Positions 23,330 through 32,341 are shown, numbered from the stretch's first letter. The stretch is DNA of 64,000 nucleotides from Nocardia altamirensis NBRC 108246 (GCF_001612685.1 NZ_BDAY01000007.1:124001-188000), one strand, 5' to 3'. Notes: generated from the sequence alone by a model not told the origin. Translations and numbers: made by a program.

Positions 23330-23929
23330 TCAGCGGGCGCGGTCGTAGATCGTGGCGATCTCGCCGAGCTCGCCGACTTCTTGATGTGTGAGCGTCCATG
23401 TCGAACCCGGCAGGCCGTCCTCGAACAGTCGCAGCCCGCCGCCGGCGATCTCGGGGGTGATCAGGAGGAACAGCCGGTCGACCAAGTCCGCGGCGAGCAG
23501 CGGTTTCAGGATGCTGGGGCTGGTGTTGACGAGGATGTTGCCGGTTCCGGTGGCCTTCAGTTCGGTAACGACATCGGCGGCGGGCGCGTTGACCACGCGG
23601 GTGCGCTCCCATGGCGCTTCGGTCAAAGTGGTTGAGAGAACGACCTTTTCGGTGTCGACCAACCATTTCGCGTAGCCGCGATCGCGGGGATCGGCGTTCT
23701 CGTCCGCGGCGACAGTCGGCCAGTAGCCCAGGAAGCCTTCGGCATTGGGCCGGGAGAGCAGTGCCGTCGTCGCGCCGTCCCAGATCTGGGTGAGATGGTT
23801 TCGGGCGACCTCGGTGGTCGCGTAGCGAACGATGGCGCCGAGGTCGCCGGGTCCGCCGGGTCCGTGGTAGCGCCCGTCGAGGGTGATGGCGATGTTCGCG
23901 GTGACCTTGCGGCCGGTGGTGTTGGTCAT
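23330..23929 (-). CDS. RibD C-terminal/DHFR-like reductase family protein
   Basis: This is a 199-residue protein of the RibD-C (dihydrofolate-reductase-like) fold. Signs are the N-terminal strand VTANIAITLDGRYHGPGG, SRPNAEGFLGYWP, KWLVDTEKVVLSTTL and GTGNILVNTSPSILKPLLAADLVDRLFLLITPEIAGGG, which is the usual NADPH-binding end of this family. ATG 23927-23929 has AAGGAAA upstream and overlaps the stop of the ArsR-SRPBCC gene by four bases (ATGA), so the two are co-translated. Such stand-alone RibD-C proteins are uncharacterised; they are often neighbours of SRPBCC/ArsR genes. Confidence 0.88.
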   Translation of the reverse strand: MTNTTGRKVTANIAITLDGRYHGPGGPGDLGAIVRYATTEVARNHLTQIWDGATTALLSRPNAEGFLGYWPTVAADENADPRDRGYAKWLVDTEKVVLSTTLTEAPWERTRVVNAPAADVVTELKATGTGNILVNTSPSILKPLLAADLVDRLFLLITPEIAGGGLRLFEDGLPGSTWTLTHQEVGELGEIATIYDRAR

Positions 23930-24732
23930 GACGTTTCCTTTTCGGTGCCGACGGCGTCGGCGAGGTTGTCGAGGACTTGGCCCCAACCGGTTTCGATTCC
24001 GGCGATGGCGGGGACTGCCTCGACGGTTGTCTCGGTGATGCTGAGGTCCAGGTGCAGTCGGGTGCCTTCCGGGACCGAGGTGAGGGTCAGGTCGTAGCGG
24101 CCGGTGAACGCGACCGCACCCGCGGGGTCGAGCACCGAGAGGTCGAATTCGAGATGCTCGGGTTCCTGCGCGGCGTTGACCCGTCCTTCGGAGCGATACC
24201 GTCGCTCGGCATCGCGGAACTCGAGGACGGCGCGTCCGCCCGGCGTCGGCTCGAGGACGCAGTCGGTGACCGTCATCGACGGCGGCGCCCACCAGGTGGC
24301 GAGCAGATCCGGGTCGACCCAGTACCGCCAGAGCACCTCCGGCGGCGTGCCCAGCACGCGTTCGAACGTGAAGGTCCGTCCGTCCGCCCAGCGATCCTGG
24401 TCCGCGAGTGCGGATTCCGTTTCGATGGCTGCGCGATACCTGGCGACGACATCGCGCTCGTCCGCATGCGCCTCGATGAGCTCGATCAGCCCGCGGACCC
24501 GATGTTCGAGGTCGTGCAAGGGTGCCGCCTCGACGGCATAGACGCGCCGTTGCCCGAGCGGGAAGACCGTGACAAGCCCTGCGCGAGCGAGGGTTTGGAG
24601 GTGCTTGGTGGTCTGCGGCTGACGCAGTCCGGTCAGCTCAGCGAGCTCACCGACGGAGCGCGGCCGCTCGGCGAGCAACTCGACGATGCGCCACCGGGCG
24701 CCGTCGCCGAGCGCTGATGCGATCTGTTCCAT
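23926..24732 (-). CDS. ArsR-type HTH fused to an SRPBCC/AHSA1 domain
   Basis: This is a 268-residue fusion. Residues 1-85 are an ArsR winged helix (MEQIASALGDGARWRIVELLAE, GLRQPQTTKHLQTLARAGLV, then the wing RRVYAVEA). Residues ~110-268 are an AHSA1-like SRPBCC lipid/ligand-binding domain (FTFERVLGTPPEVLWRYWVDPDLLATWWAPP, ending ETGWGQVLDNLADAVG). No metal-binding Cys pair is seen, so the sensed molecule is more likely a hydrophobic compound that fills the SRPBCC cavity. It overlaps the RibD-like gene (ATGA), suggesting it regulates its own operon. Confidence 0.9.
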   Translation of the reverse strand: MEQIASALGDGARWRIVELLAERPRSVGELAELTGLRQPQTTKHLQTLARAGLVTVFPLGQRRVYAVEAAPLHDLEHRVRGLIELIEAHADERDVVARYRAAIETESALADQDRWADGRTFTFERVLGTPPEVLWRYWVDPDLLATWWAPPSMTVTDCVLEPTPGGRAVLEFRDAERRYRSEGRVNAAQEPEHLEFDLSVLDPAGAVAFTGRYDLTLTSVPEGTRLHLDLSITETTVEAVPAIAGIETGWGQVLDNLADAVGTEKETS

Positions 24733-24777
24733 GTCGCAAAGTATTCACCGTTGAGAATATTCTTGTCAAGGAATATT

Positions 24778-26859
24778 TTAAGCGAGCGGTTCCGGCAGGT
24801 CAGCGGCGTGCACGATGTGCAGCGTGCTGACGGCTCGGGTCAACGCGACGTAGAGGCGTTGCAGGCCACGCTGTTCCGCCTCGGCGATGCGGGCGGGCTC
24901 AACGACCACCACGGTGTCGAACTCCAGGCCCTTGGCGAGGGTGACCGGCGCCAGCGTGAGGGGAGTGGTGTCGGGGCTCGCCGTCTCGGCGCCGAGGACG
25001 GTGTGCGGTAGGCCCGCCTCCATGAGTGCGTCCTGCAGCCAAGGGATGTCCGCGTCGGCGGCGATGAGGCCGATGGACCCTTCCTCGGAAAGAGCGGTGG
25101 CACAGGCGTTGACGACCGCGGCGGTCAGTTCCGCCGGTGCGGTTTCGGTGAGGCGGAGCGCGTCGTCGGACTGCCGAAACGAGGCGGGGCCGCGCAATTC
25201 CGGCGCGATGTGCGGCAGCAGTCGTGCGGCGAAGTCGATGATCTGAGCAGGCACGCGGTAGCCGCGCGTCAGCTCTTCGATCTTCCCGTCGGGCTTGTCG
25301 AGATGCGTGAGCAGGGTGGACCAGTCGCGGACCGCGGCGGGGCCGGTGGCCTGGGCCAGGTCGCCGAGGACGGTGCACGAGCCCGCGGCTCGACGGGCGA
25401 TCGCGCGGATCTGCATCGCGCTGAGGTCCTGGGCTTCGTCGACGACGATATGGCCGAGCCTGGCGGGCCGCTCGACCAGCGCCGCGGCCTCATCGAGGAG
25501 GGCGAGGTCGGGGCTGCTCCACGTCATCGCTTTGACGCTGCGTGGACGCGGAATGCGCAGCATCGCTTGCTGTTCCGCCTCGGTCAGGATGCCGTCCGCC
25601 GCACGGCCGAGCTGGTCCTGGTCGGTGAGGAGTTCGAAGATCAGGCGAGCGGGATCGACCTTGGGCCACATCAGGCCGACGCTGTGTCGAATTGCCTTGG
25701 CGCGACCGAGTTGTCGGAGCGTATCGGCGCCGGTCGAGTGCCCGGCCCGCTCCATGTGGCGCAGCACCAGATAGGCCAGGCGCTGGGTCAGCAGCTCCAG
25801 GCCCGCGTGATAGCTGGTCCCGCGGCCGCGCACGGCATCGAGTTCGTCGGCGAGCTCCTCGGGATACAGCCGCCAGGTGCGATGCTGATGCTTGACCTCC
25901 AAGGTCTGCTCGCTCGGTTGGACACGCGACCACAGATGATTGCCGATGACCTCGGCCATTCGGGTATCGCCTTTGATCCGTGCCACATCCGGATCATCGA
26001 TGCGGTCGACGATGCGCTCCGGATCGATCAGCTCGTCGATGGTGGTCTGGGAGACCTCCACCTCGCCGAGCGCGGGCAGCACGTTGCGGACGTAGGCGAG
26101 AAAGGAGCGGTTGGGGCCGATGACGGCGACCCCGCCGCTCGTTCGTAATCGCTCCCGCTCGCTGAACAGCAGATACGCCAAACGGTGCAGGCCGACAGCG
26201 GTTTTCCCGGTGCCTGGCGCGCCCTGGATGCACAGCGTGCGCTCCATCGGCGCACGGACCAGGCTCATCTGCTCCGGCTGGATGGTGGCGACGATATCGC
26301 GCATCGGGCCCTTGCGCGGCCGCTCGATCTCCGCGGCCAAGAGTCCACTGGCCGAGGCGATCTGGTGCGCGAGTGACTCGTCCTCGAACGCGCTCAGCAT
26401 GCCGTCGCGGTCGAAGCCGTACCGGCGTCGAACCCGGACTCCTCGCGAATCCTGGTGGCTCGCTTCATAAAAGGCACTCGACAGCGGCGCCCGCCAATCG
26501 ATGACCATGAGCTCGCCTGCCTCGTCGCTGACGCCGCGGCGGCCGATGTAGACCCGATCGCGGTCGGGATCGCTTGCCGGTGAACGACTGTCGCGCAGCT
26601 CGTCCGGCGGATAGTCCAGGCGGCCGAAAAACAAAGGAACGCCCTCGATATCGGACAGCTCCTCGACCTGGTTGGCCCGCCACCGGCGCATCGCGGTGTT
26701 GGTCACCTTGTCCTCGATGGCATCGCCGTCGGCTGCGCCCGTGCGCAGCATCCGCTCCACCTCCCCGCGCATCCGGGCGAGTGCGGCACGGCAGGCGACC
26801 ATATAGTCACGCTCCGCACGTATTTCGGGCTCGACGAATTCACGGTCTGCTTGATTCAT
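24778..26859 (-). CDS. HelD/HelR-family RNA polymerase recycling ATPase
   Basis: This is a 693-residue SF1-like ATPase. The N-terminal ~65 residues form a charged helical arm, followed by YIGRRGVSD and MVIDWRAPLSSAFYEA (the family-specific segment), Walker A GAPGTGKTA (213-221), HIVVDEAQDLSAMQIRAI (Walker B) and the C-terminal helicase block ending GLQRLYVALTRAVSTLHIVH. Proteins of this type bind the main channel of RNA polymerase and pull it off DNA; the HelR branch displaces rifamycins and gives resistance. I do not see a canonical rifamycin-associated element upstream; instead a 16-bp palindrome sits 32 bp before the start. HelD versus HelR cannot be decided by eye. Confidence 0.85.
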   Translation of the reverse strand: MNQADREFVEPEIRAERDYMVACRAALARMRGEVERMLRTGAADGDAIEDKVTNTAMRRWRANQVEELSDIEGVPLFFGRLDYPPDELRDSRSPASDPDRDRVYIGRRGVSDEAGELMVIDWRAPLSSAFYEASHQDSRGVRVRRRYGFDRDGMLSAFEDESLAHQIASASGLLAAEIERPRKGPMRDIVATIQPEQMSLVRAPMERTLCIQGAPGTGKTAVGLHRLAYLLFSERERLRTSGGVAVIGPNRSFLAYVRNVLPALGEVEVSQTTIDELIDPERIVDRIDDPDVARIKGDTRMAEVIGNHLWSRVQPSEQTLEVKHQHRTWRLYPEELADELDAVRGRGTSYHAGLELLTQRLAYLVLRHMERAGHSTGADTLRQLGRAKAIRHSVGLMWPKVDPARLIFELLTDQDQLGRAADGILTEAEQQAMLRIPRPRSVKAMTWSSPDLALLDEAAALVERPARLGHIVVDEAQDLSAMQIRAIARRAAGSCTVLGDLAQATGPAAVRDWSTLLTHLDKPDGKIEELTRGYRVPAQIIDFAARLLPHIAPELRGPASFRQSDDALRLTETAPAELTAAVVNACATALSEEGSIGLIAADADIPWLQDALMEAGLPHTVLGAETASPDTTPLTLAPVTLAKGLEFDTVVVVEPARIAEAEQRGLQRLYVALTRAVSTLHIVHAADLPEPLA

Positions 26860-26890
26860 GATGAGGGTCCCCGATATCGAAGGGTGACGA

Positions 26891-26906
26891 GGTCGAGCGC
26901 TCGACC
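26891..26906. promoter_or_regulatory. Perfect 16-bp palindrome upstream of the HelD/HelR-like gene
   Basis: GGTCGAGCGCTCGACC is fully self-complementary and lies 32 bp upstream of the start of the leftward ATPase gene, within the 155-bp divergent region. It is a probable operator or a 5'-UTR hairpin. Confidence 0.45.
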
Positions 26907-27014
26907 CTACGCGGGTATCAAGGTGCGTACCAACAGGTTTTCGGCGGTGCGGATGACCCCCGATCCTCCCTTCGGCCGATGCCTGGCACGGGCGATCGAG
27001 CCTACGGTTGGGTC

Positions 27015-27368
27015 ATGGAATCGCTGCTGGATTTCGTCCGCGCCCGCATCGCCGAGGACGAGACGGGGGCTCATGCCGATCGGGGCAACGGTGGCTGGTC
27101 GGGGCGCCGGATCCTCGACGAGTGTGCCGCCAAGCGTGCGGTGCTTGCGGCGTTGGAACGCGACCGGAAGAAGAAGTCCGAGGAGGACGCCTGGGATTGG
27201 CTGGACGAAGACTCCGCGATGTCATGGCTTTTCGGCGACTCGAAGGAGGACCAGTCCAAGCGGCTCGCGCGCGAGATCCTGCTGGCGATGGCGCTGCCGT
27301 ACGCCCGGCACGCGGACTATCGGCAGGAATGGTCCGCGCCGCCGCGGCGCAGCCGCAGGTTCTGGTAA
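27015..27368 (+). CDS. DUF6221 family protein
   Basis: This is a 117-residue soluble protein. It begins MESLLDFVRARIAEDE, has RRILDECAAKRAVLAALER in the middle, and ends with the hallmark LLAMALPYARHADYRQEW seen in DUF6221 proteins of actinomycetes and their phages. There is a Lys/Glu-rich central insert (KKKSEEDAWDWLDED). Start ATG 27015 is selected because the family N-terminus matches from there; the frame is open a little further upstream. Function unknown. Confidence 0.82.
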   Translation: MESLLDFVRARIAEDETGAHADRGNGGWSGRRILDECAAKRAVLAALERDRKKKSEEDAWDWLDEDSAMSWLFGDSKEDQSKRLAREILLAMALPYARHADYRQEWSAPPRRSRRFW

Positions 27369-27440
27369 GCCCGCCTGGCGAATCCGGTTCGGACGCAGCG
27401 GGCCCGGCCGCACGTGCGGCCGGGCCCATGTCGGTGTCTC

Positions 27441-28346
27441 TTAGTTGCTTACTTCGATCAGGCGCTTGCGCAGCCAGGTCAGCGCGGTGGCGCCACCACC
27501 GACCGAGTACCACGGGTAGCTCTGGTGGATGCCGGACTTCAAGAAGTCGTCGACCTGCTTCTTGCGCTCTTCGTACGCCGAGTTGTTGAGCTGGTCGGAC
27601 AACAGGCCGAGCCCGCCCGCCGCGAGGGCGTCGCTGATGAGTTCGTTCGCTTGCGCCTGGTAGGAACCGAGCTGGCCCGGGTCCGGGTTGGAGATCTGCG
27701 CGAAGAAACCGGCGATCCGGGCGGCGTAGTCGCCGTCAGGGGTCGCGCAGTACAGATCGCCAGGGGCACAGAAGGTGTAGGTCTGCGCCGAGAGCCAGCC
27801 GAAGCCGCCGATGCGCGGGCCGCCTGCGCCTGCACCCGGGACGGGCGGGCCGATCAGGGTGTCGGTCGGGGAGCGACGGGGATCGGAGATGAGTCCGACC
27901 AGGTCGACCCGGTCGGGGGACACCACACCGAGTCCGGTGCCGATCTCGGCGGCGAGGTCGCCCGCCGCGTCCGCGCCCTGGCTGTAGCCGAGCAGCGCGA
28001 AGTGCGTGGAGTCGCAGCGCTGTGCCACGTCACGGACCAGGTTTCTGGCATTCGCGACGGCCTCGTGTTTGGAACGACCGTACACATCGCCTTCCCAAGG
28101 GAAAGCGGTGGCCGGGTAGGCGACATAGCCGGTTTCGACATCGCCGGGCAAGTTGTCGGCGACCGCGGCGAGCATCCCCTTGCCCGGGTCGGCGGTCGAG
28201 GTTTCCCAGGTTCCGGGAACCGCGACAACATACATATCGGGGCAACCCCGAGGAGCGGCCTGCGCGGTCGACGCGACACCGACCGGTAGGACGGCGGTCA
28301 TCGTCGCAGCCGCACAGGCGGCGGTGATCTTCCATCGCGAAAACAT
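27441..28346 (-). CDS. Secreted cutinase-family serine esterase
   Basis: This is a 301-residue exported alpha/beta hydrolase. Signal peptide MFSRWKITAACAAATMTAVLPVG...AQA-AP (~30). Cutinase pattern: RGCPDMYVVAVPGTWE near the mature start, nucleophile elbow LLGYSQGAD (Ser ~122), CAPGDLYC (Asp ~197) and IHQSYPWY (His ~274), with Cys pairs for disulfides. Start ATG 28346 has GGAG nine bases upstream. Mycobacterial homologues are cutinase-like proteins active on cell-envelope or host lipids. Single-gene unit, divergent from the GDSL hydrolase. Confidence 0.9.
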   Translation of the reverse strand: MFSRWKITAACAAATMTAVLPVGVASTAQAAPRGCPDMYVVAVPGTWETSTADPGKGMLAAVADNLPGDVETGYVAYPATAFPWEGDVYGRSKHEAVANARNLVRDVAQRCDSTHFALLGYSQGADAAGDLAAEIGTGLGVVSPDRVDLVGLISDPRRSPTDTLIGPPVPGAGAGGPRIGGFGWLSAQTYTFCAPGDLYCATPDGDYAARIAGFFAQISNPDPGQLGSYQAQANELISDALAAGGLGLLSDQLNNSAYEERKKQVDDFLKSGIHQSYPWYSVGGGATALTWLRKRLIEVSN

Positions 28347-28689
28347 CGTTGTACTCCGTGTACTCACTGCCGGGCGGGTGCCCGGTCGGCGAAGGCGCTC
28401 GGTGTCCGGTTGAGCGCCGAAGGCTGTCTTTTCTTCAGTTGGATACCACGTGCGCCGGGGATGTCCCCGCAGATGGGAACAGTGTCCCAGAAAGTTCCCC
28501 CCACGCATGCTGTTCTATCCAGAGCGTAGTTGTTCATCTGGGCGCGCCTGGCGCGGATGAGTCCTCGACTTCGGAACCTACCGGATGAGATCGAACTTTG
28601 CCCCGCACGCTGGTTAACAGCAACCCGCGTGCCGCGATGAGCCTCGACGCAGCCGAGCGGAAACCGGCGCGAGATGGTCTCCTGTTCTC
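28347..28689. other. Divergent intergenic region between cutinase and GDSL hydrolase
   Basis: About 340 bp with no convincing gene. It must carry both promoters. Small dyads are present: CACGTG (28447-28452), GGGGA-TG-TCCCC (28457-28468) and the weak GGGAACAGTGTCCC (28475-28488). None is strong enough to name an operator. Confidence 0.4.
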
Positions 28690-29922
28690 GTGCGGATTCC
28701 ACGCGCCCTCGCGGCGTTGCTGTTGCTGCTCCTGGCTATTGGGTGTGCGACTGGACCCGCGCCCGTGGACTGGACGGCGGTCTGGATGACCGCACCCCAC
28801 TTGCCGAGCAAGACCGCCACCCCGAATTGGTCGGTCGCCGGGTTCGCTGATCAGACACTGCGACAAGTGGTCCGGGTCAGCGACGGCGGAGCAACCACGC
28901 GGGTGCGCCTCACCAACCGTTACGGCACAACGGCGCTCGAGGTTGCCGGGGCAACCATTGCCCGCAGCGGCCACAACGGCAGCATCCTGCTGGACACCGT
29001 GCGCACCCTCGCTATGGACGAGAGTCCGTCATTTCGGATCGCGCCTGGCGCCGAAGTCGCGACAGATCCAGTGCCCTTTGCACTCGCGCCGCTGGAATCG
29101 ATAACCATCACCCTCTACTTCGCCGAGCCGACCGGTCCGGCGACCCAGCACGCGCAAGCACTCGCCACTACGTATCGGGCCGAAGGCGATCATCGCGCGG
29201 ACCCGACCGCCGACGCCTTCACCGAAACCACCCGGTCCTGGTACTACCTGGCCGGTGTTGACGTGCAGAACGTCTACCCACCGCGGGCCGGCGTCGTCGC
29301 CTTCGGCGACTCGATCACCGACGGCGTCGGCTCGATGCCGGACTCCGACAACCGATTCCCCGACGAACTGGCCGAACGGCTCGCCTTCGCCGGAGCGGCC
29401 CGCCCGATTCTGAACGCGGGCATCAGCGGCAACCGCATCACCGTCGACTCCACCACGCTCGGCGACGCGGGCGTACGCCGCTTCCGCCACGATGTCCTCG
29501 ACCAACCCGGCGTCGGCACCGTGATCATCTTCGAAGGCATCAACGACATCGGACTCAGCCGGGATGTCCCCGGCGCAGGCGATCCCGCGGTGCCGGTCTC
29601 GACTGCCCAACTGATCGCAGGCCTCCGTGATCTGCTCGACCAAGCTCGTTCTCGCGGCCTCCGAGTAATCGGCGCGACGATCCTGCCCTACCTCGGCTCG
29701 CCCTACTCCAGCGCAGGCGAACCGACCCGTGACGCCGTCAACGACTGGATCCGCAGCTCCGGCGAATACGACGCCGTCCTCGACTTCGACAGACTGCTTG
29801 CCGATCCCACCGACCCCGACCGCATGAACCCCGCCTTCGACAGCGGCGACCACCTGCACCCGAACGATGCAGGCTACCGCGCCATGGCGGCAGCGGTGCG
29901 CCAAGCAGATCTGCGCCAGTAG
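28690..29922 (+). CDS. Secreted SGNH/GDSL-family hydrolase
   Basis: This is a 410-residue exported esterase. The N-terminus MRIPRALAALLLLLLAIGCATG is a signal sequence with a possible lipidation Cys at 19, though the box (AIGC) is imperfect. An N-terminal ~185-residue beta-rich domain precedes the SGNH core: block I AFGDSITDGVGS (nucleophile Ser), block II NAGISGNRI (oxyanion Gly), block III GINDIG (Asn) and block V DHLHPND (Asp and His). All four catalytic blocks are intact. This is the architecture of actinobacterial GDSL lipases/acetylxylan-type esterases. The start is GTG 28690. Confidence 0.88.
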   Translation: MRIPRALAALLLLLLAIGCATGPAPVDWTAVWMTAPHLPSKTATPNWSVAGFADQTLRQVVRVSDGGATTRVRLTNRYGTTALEVAGATIARSGHNGSILLDTVRTLAMDESPSFRIAPGAEVATDPVPFALAPLESITITLYFAEPTGPATQHAQALATTYRAEGDHRADPTADAFTETTRSWYYLAGVDVQNVYPPRAGVVAFGDSITDGVGSMPDSDNRFPDELAERLAFAGAARPILNAGISGNRITVDSTTLGDAGVRRFRHDVLDQPGVGTVIIFEGINDIGLSRDVPGAGDPAVPVSTAQLIAGLRDLLDQARSRGLRVIGATILPYLGSPYSSAGEPTRDAVNDWIRSSGEYDAVLDFDRLLADPTDPDRMNPAFDSGDHLHPNDAGYRAMAAAVRQADLRQ

Positions 29923-30016
29923 GTATGCGGGACAGGGGGATTGCTAGGGTGCTGGGGTGGCTGCCGGGGATGGCTCCGGTGGTGGGGACGGATCGCTCAC
30001 TGGGCTGAGGACGGGT

Positions 30017-30613
30017 ATGAAGCGAGCAGGTGGGGCGGGTAGTGTTGCGCGCCTTGGTATGACGGTGTTGGTCGCTGGCCTTTTCGCGGCGACCGCAGCG
30101 TGTGGCGGCAAGGACGCGGCGAGTTCGGCAGGGGAGCCGAGCAGTTCGGCTGCGGCACCGTCGGCGGTGGTCGCGCCGTTCGAGGAACACGCCATCGAGA
30201 ACGAGTGTGTGCTCAGCGCGGCGGAGATCAGTGCGCTCGCGGGCGTCGGTCTCGGTGCCGGGCAGGACACCGAGACCAAGCGGGCCGATGGTTCGTCCGG
30301 TCGTAGCTGCAAATACCACCTGACCGAGGGCGGCCCGCTGTCGTTCACCGCGACGATCAAAGTCATGCGCCCGCACGAGGGTCCGGTCACCGACGCGATG
30401 ATCACGCGACTCATCAAGCCGAGCACCCATCGGGTGCCCGGCGTCGGGCGGGCCGTGCTGATCGAGACCAAGAGCGACTTCCCGCAGGCCTGGGTTTTCA
30501 CCGACAAGCTCATCACCAGTGTCGTCCTGGTCGGCAGCAACGTGCCGACGCTGCCGACGGACGAGCAATGGACCATCGCGGCACAGCAGATCGTCGGCAA
30601 GCTCCCGACATAA
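30017..30613 (+). CDS. DUF3558-type lipoprotein
   Basis: This is a 198-residue lipoprotein: basic N-terminus, hydrophobic helix and lipobox AATAACGGKD (Cys ~29), then a Ser/Ala linker and a compact domain with ENECVLSAAEISALAG and SSGRSCKYHL, whose two Cys fit DUF3558. ATG 30017 has GAGGACGGGT upstream. DUF3558 lipoproteins are common in mycobacteria and nocardiae; function unknown. A second, divergent family member is coded at 36211-36801. Confidence 0.8.
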   Translation: MKRAGGAGSVARLGMTVLVAGLFAATAACGGKDAASSAGEPSSSAAAPSAVVAPFEEHAIENECVLSAAEISALAGVGLGAGQDTETKRADGSSGRSCKYHLTEGGPLSFTATIKVMRPHEGPVTDAMITRLIKPSTHRVPGVGRAVLIETKSDFPQAWVFTDKLITSVVLVGSNVPTLPTDEQWTIAAQQIVGKLPT

Positions 30614-30614
30614 G

Positions 30615-30719
30615 TCACTGCGTGAAGTCGACGACGCTGCCGTCGACCCAGCGGGGCAGCCGGTCGGCGACGAAGGGATCCAGATCTTCGGAGTCGATCG
30701 GATAGATCTGAAGATGCAT
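30615..30719 (-). CDS. Possible 34-residue small ORF or gene remnant
   Basis: ATG 30719 opens a short frame MHLQIYPIDSEDLD... ending DGSVVDFTQ. Codon third positions are strongly GC, as in true genes here, but the product is tiny and has no recognised family. It sits between two rightward genes. It may be the remnant of a decayed leftward gene. Confidence 0.25.
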   Translation of the reverse strand: MHLQIYPIDSEDLDPFVADRLPRWVDGSVVDFTQ

Positions 30720-30853
30720 TTACCGCGCGACGGCAGGGGCCGACAATAGGACCATGCCCGCCTATGCCGGGCCGGACGCGGGGGCGGCCAGGCGTCTTGG
30801 ATCGAATCGGGCATTCGCCTCTCCCGGTGTCCGAAATCGCACGGAGGCAGCTC

Positions 30854-32341
30854 ATGAACGTGTCCACTTGGCTGAACCGAGAGAACTCGATCGCCCGCGG
30901 CCGGCCGGACAGCGACCACAGCGCATCGGCGGCCCGGCAAACCGCTTCGCCGACAGTTGGAATCGACCTCACCGCCGTCCCGGCTGTCGCACCACCGATC
31001 GTGCGTGACGTGCTGCGCGATGCGGGCCAGCCGCTCGACGGCGCAACACTGGCCGCGATGAATTCCCAGTTCGACACTGACTTCAGCCGCGTGCGGATTC
31101 ACACGGGGCCGCAGGCGTCGGCATCGGCGGCAGCCGTTGCGGCGCAGGCCTACACGGTGGGCAGGCACGTGGTTTTCGATGCGCGCGGATATCGACCTGG
31201 CACCGAGGACGGTCGGCAGCTCCTGACCCACGAACTCGCCCATGTGGTGCAACAATCCGCGCGCGATCCGTCGGACGGGGCGACGCTGCGGATCGGTGAC
31301 ACGGATGCTCCGGTCGAAGCCGCCGCGGCAGGTGCGGCGGCGGGTGGGCGTCACTCACTCGGCACCGACCACGGGCCGGTGCTGCGGCGTCAACCCGTCC
31401 AAATGTCCATGGGCGACACCGGGATATCCACCTCGACCACCCAGAAAACGCTGAGCGGGTTCGCCACCGGTTCGGCCGAGCTGACCGATGCGCATCAAGA
31501 GATCATCGCGCGCGTCGCAGCGGATCTGAATGCTCATCCGTTGATATTCGGCGGGTTCGTCACGCTGGTCGGTCAAGCCGATCGCCGCGGCGATGCGGGC
31601 GAGAACAAGGCGTTGGGTCAACGTCGCGCGGAGGCGGTGCGGGATCGGTTGCGCCAGTTGGTCACCGACAACGACACCGCGCAGCAGATCGGGGCCTACT
31701 CGCTGGGTGCGCCGACGGAGGGTCCGGTCCGCGACGAGCCGATGCTCCGCAAGGTCGATATCACCGTCACGCGCCGCATGTACAACATGGACACTCCGGC
31801 CGTGCAGCTCACGCGGCCGAATCAGGTCACGCCGCCGAATCAGCTTGCGCGGCCGAAGCAGACCGGCCCGCAGCTGCACCTCGACGTCGACCTAATGCGT
31901 ACCCCACGTCCCCCGGGGATCAAAGAGAAGGACTGGCCATGGGACGCGGAGGGGTGGCGGAAGGTGGCCATTCTCCCGGAGTGGTTCTGGAAAGCGTTGC
32001 CGCCGCGCCCGCAGGACCCGGAGGTGCTCATGCGTCTGCTGACCGAACTGGTCACCGAGGTGGACAAACTCGTGCAAACCCAAGACCTGGCCAACGGATT
32101 GGCCCGCATCGCAGCCGAGGTGGCGAGTGGCCTTGGCATCGGCCACCGCGCCGAGGTCCATCAGTTACTGATGGATGCTTACAAAGACGGGAAGGAAGCG
32201 GGAGTGAAGGAGCTGCTCAAAGCGATGATCGAGGCTGCGGCAGGCTCACCGACCGGTGCTCAGGAAAGCCCATACGGGCCTCCCACGGAAGGGCCCCCTG
32301 TTCCTAAGGCGTACGAGACCCCGGAATTCAAGATCCCGTAG
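30854..32341 (+). CDS. DUF4157 (eCIS core) protein with OmpA-like domain
   Basis: This is a 495-residue soluble protein. The N-terminal half carries the DUF4157 putative metalloprotease domain: GQPLDGATLAAMNSQFDTDFSRVRIHTG, AYTVGRHVVFDARGYRPGTEDGR and the zinc motif LLTHELAHVVQQ (~130). The middle (~200-330) is an OmpA/MotB-like fold (GFATGSAELTDAHQEI, LVGQADRRGDAGENKALGQRRAEAV). Three short NQ-type repeats (RPNQVTPPNQLARPKQ) link to a helical C-terminus. ATG 30854 has a strong GGAGG six bases before it and is preferred over an in-frame ATG at 30764. DUF4157 is named for extracellular contractile injection systems, but no sheath, tube or baseplate genes are nearby. Confidence 0.82.
   Translation: MNVSTWLNRENSIARGRPDSDHSASAARQTASPTVGIDLTAVPAVAPPIVRDVLRDAGQPLDGATLAAMNSQFDTDFSRVRIHTGPQASASAAAVAAQAYTVGRHVVFDARGYRPGTEDGRQLLTHELAHVVQQSARDPSDGATLRIGDTDAPVEAAAAGAAAGGRHSLGTDHGPVLRRQPVQMSMGDTGISTSTTQKTLSGFATGSAELTDAHQEIIARVAADLNAHPLIFGGFVTLVGQADRRGDAGENKALGQRRAEAVRDRLRQLVTDNDTAQQIGAYSLGAPTEGPVRDEPMLRKVDITVTRRMYNMDTPAVQLTRPNQVTPPNQLARPKQTGPQLHLDVDLMRTPRPPGIKEKDWPWDAEGWRKVAILPEWFWKALPPRPQDPEVLMRLLTELVTEVDKLVQTQDLANGLARIAAEVASGLGIGHRAEVHQLLMDAYKDGKEAGVKELLKAMIEAAAGSPTGAQESPYGPPTEGPPVPKAYETPEFKIP

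Noticed and set aside
26860..27014. Rifamycin-associated element upstream of the HelD/HelR-like gene
   Set aside because: No match to the remembered element; only the unrelated 16-bp palindrome is present.
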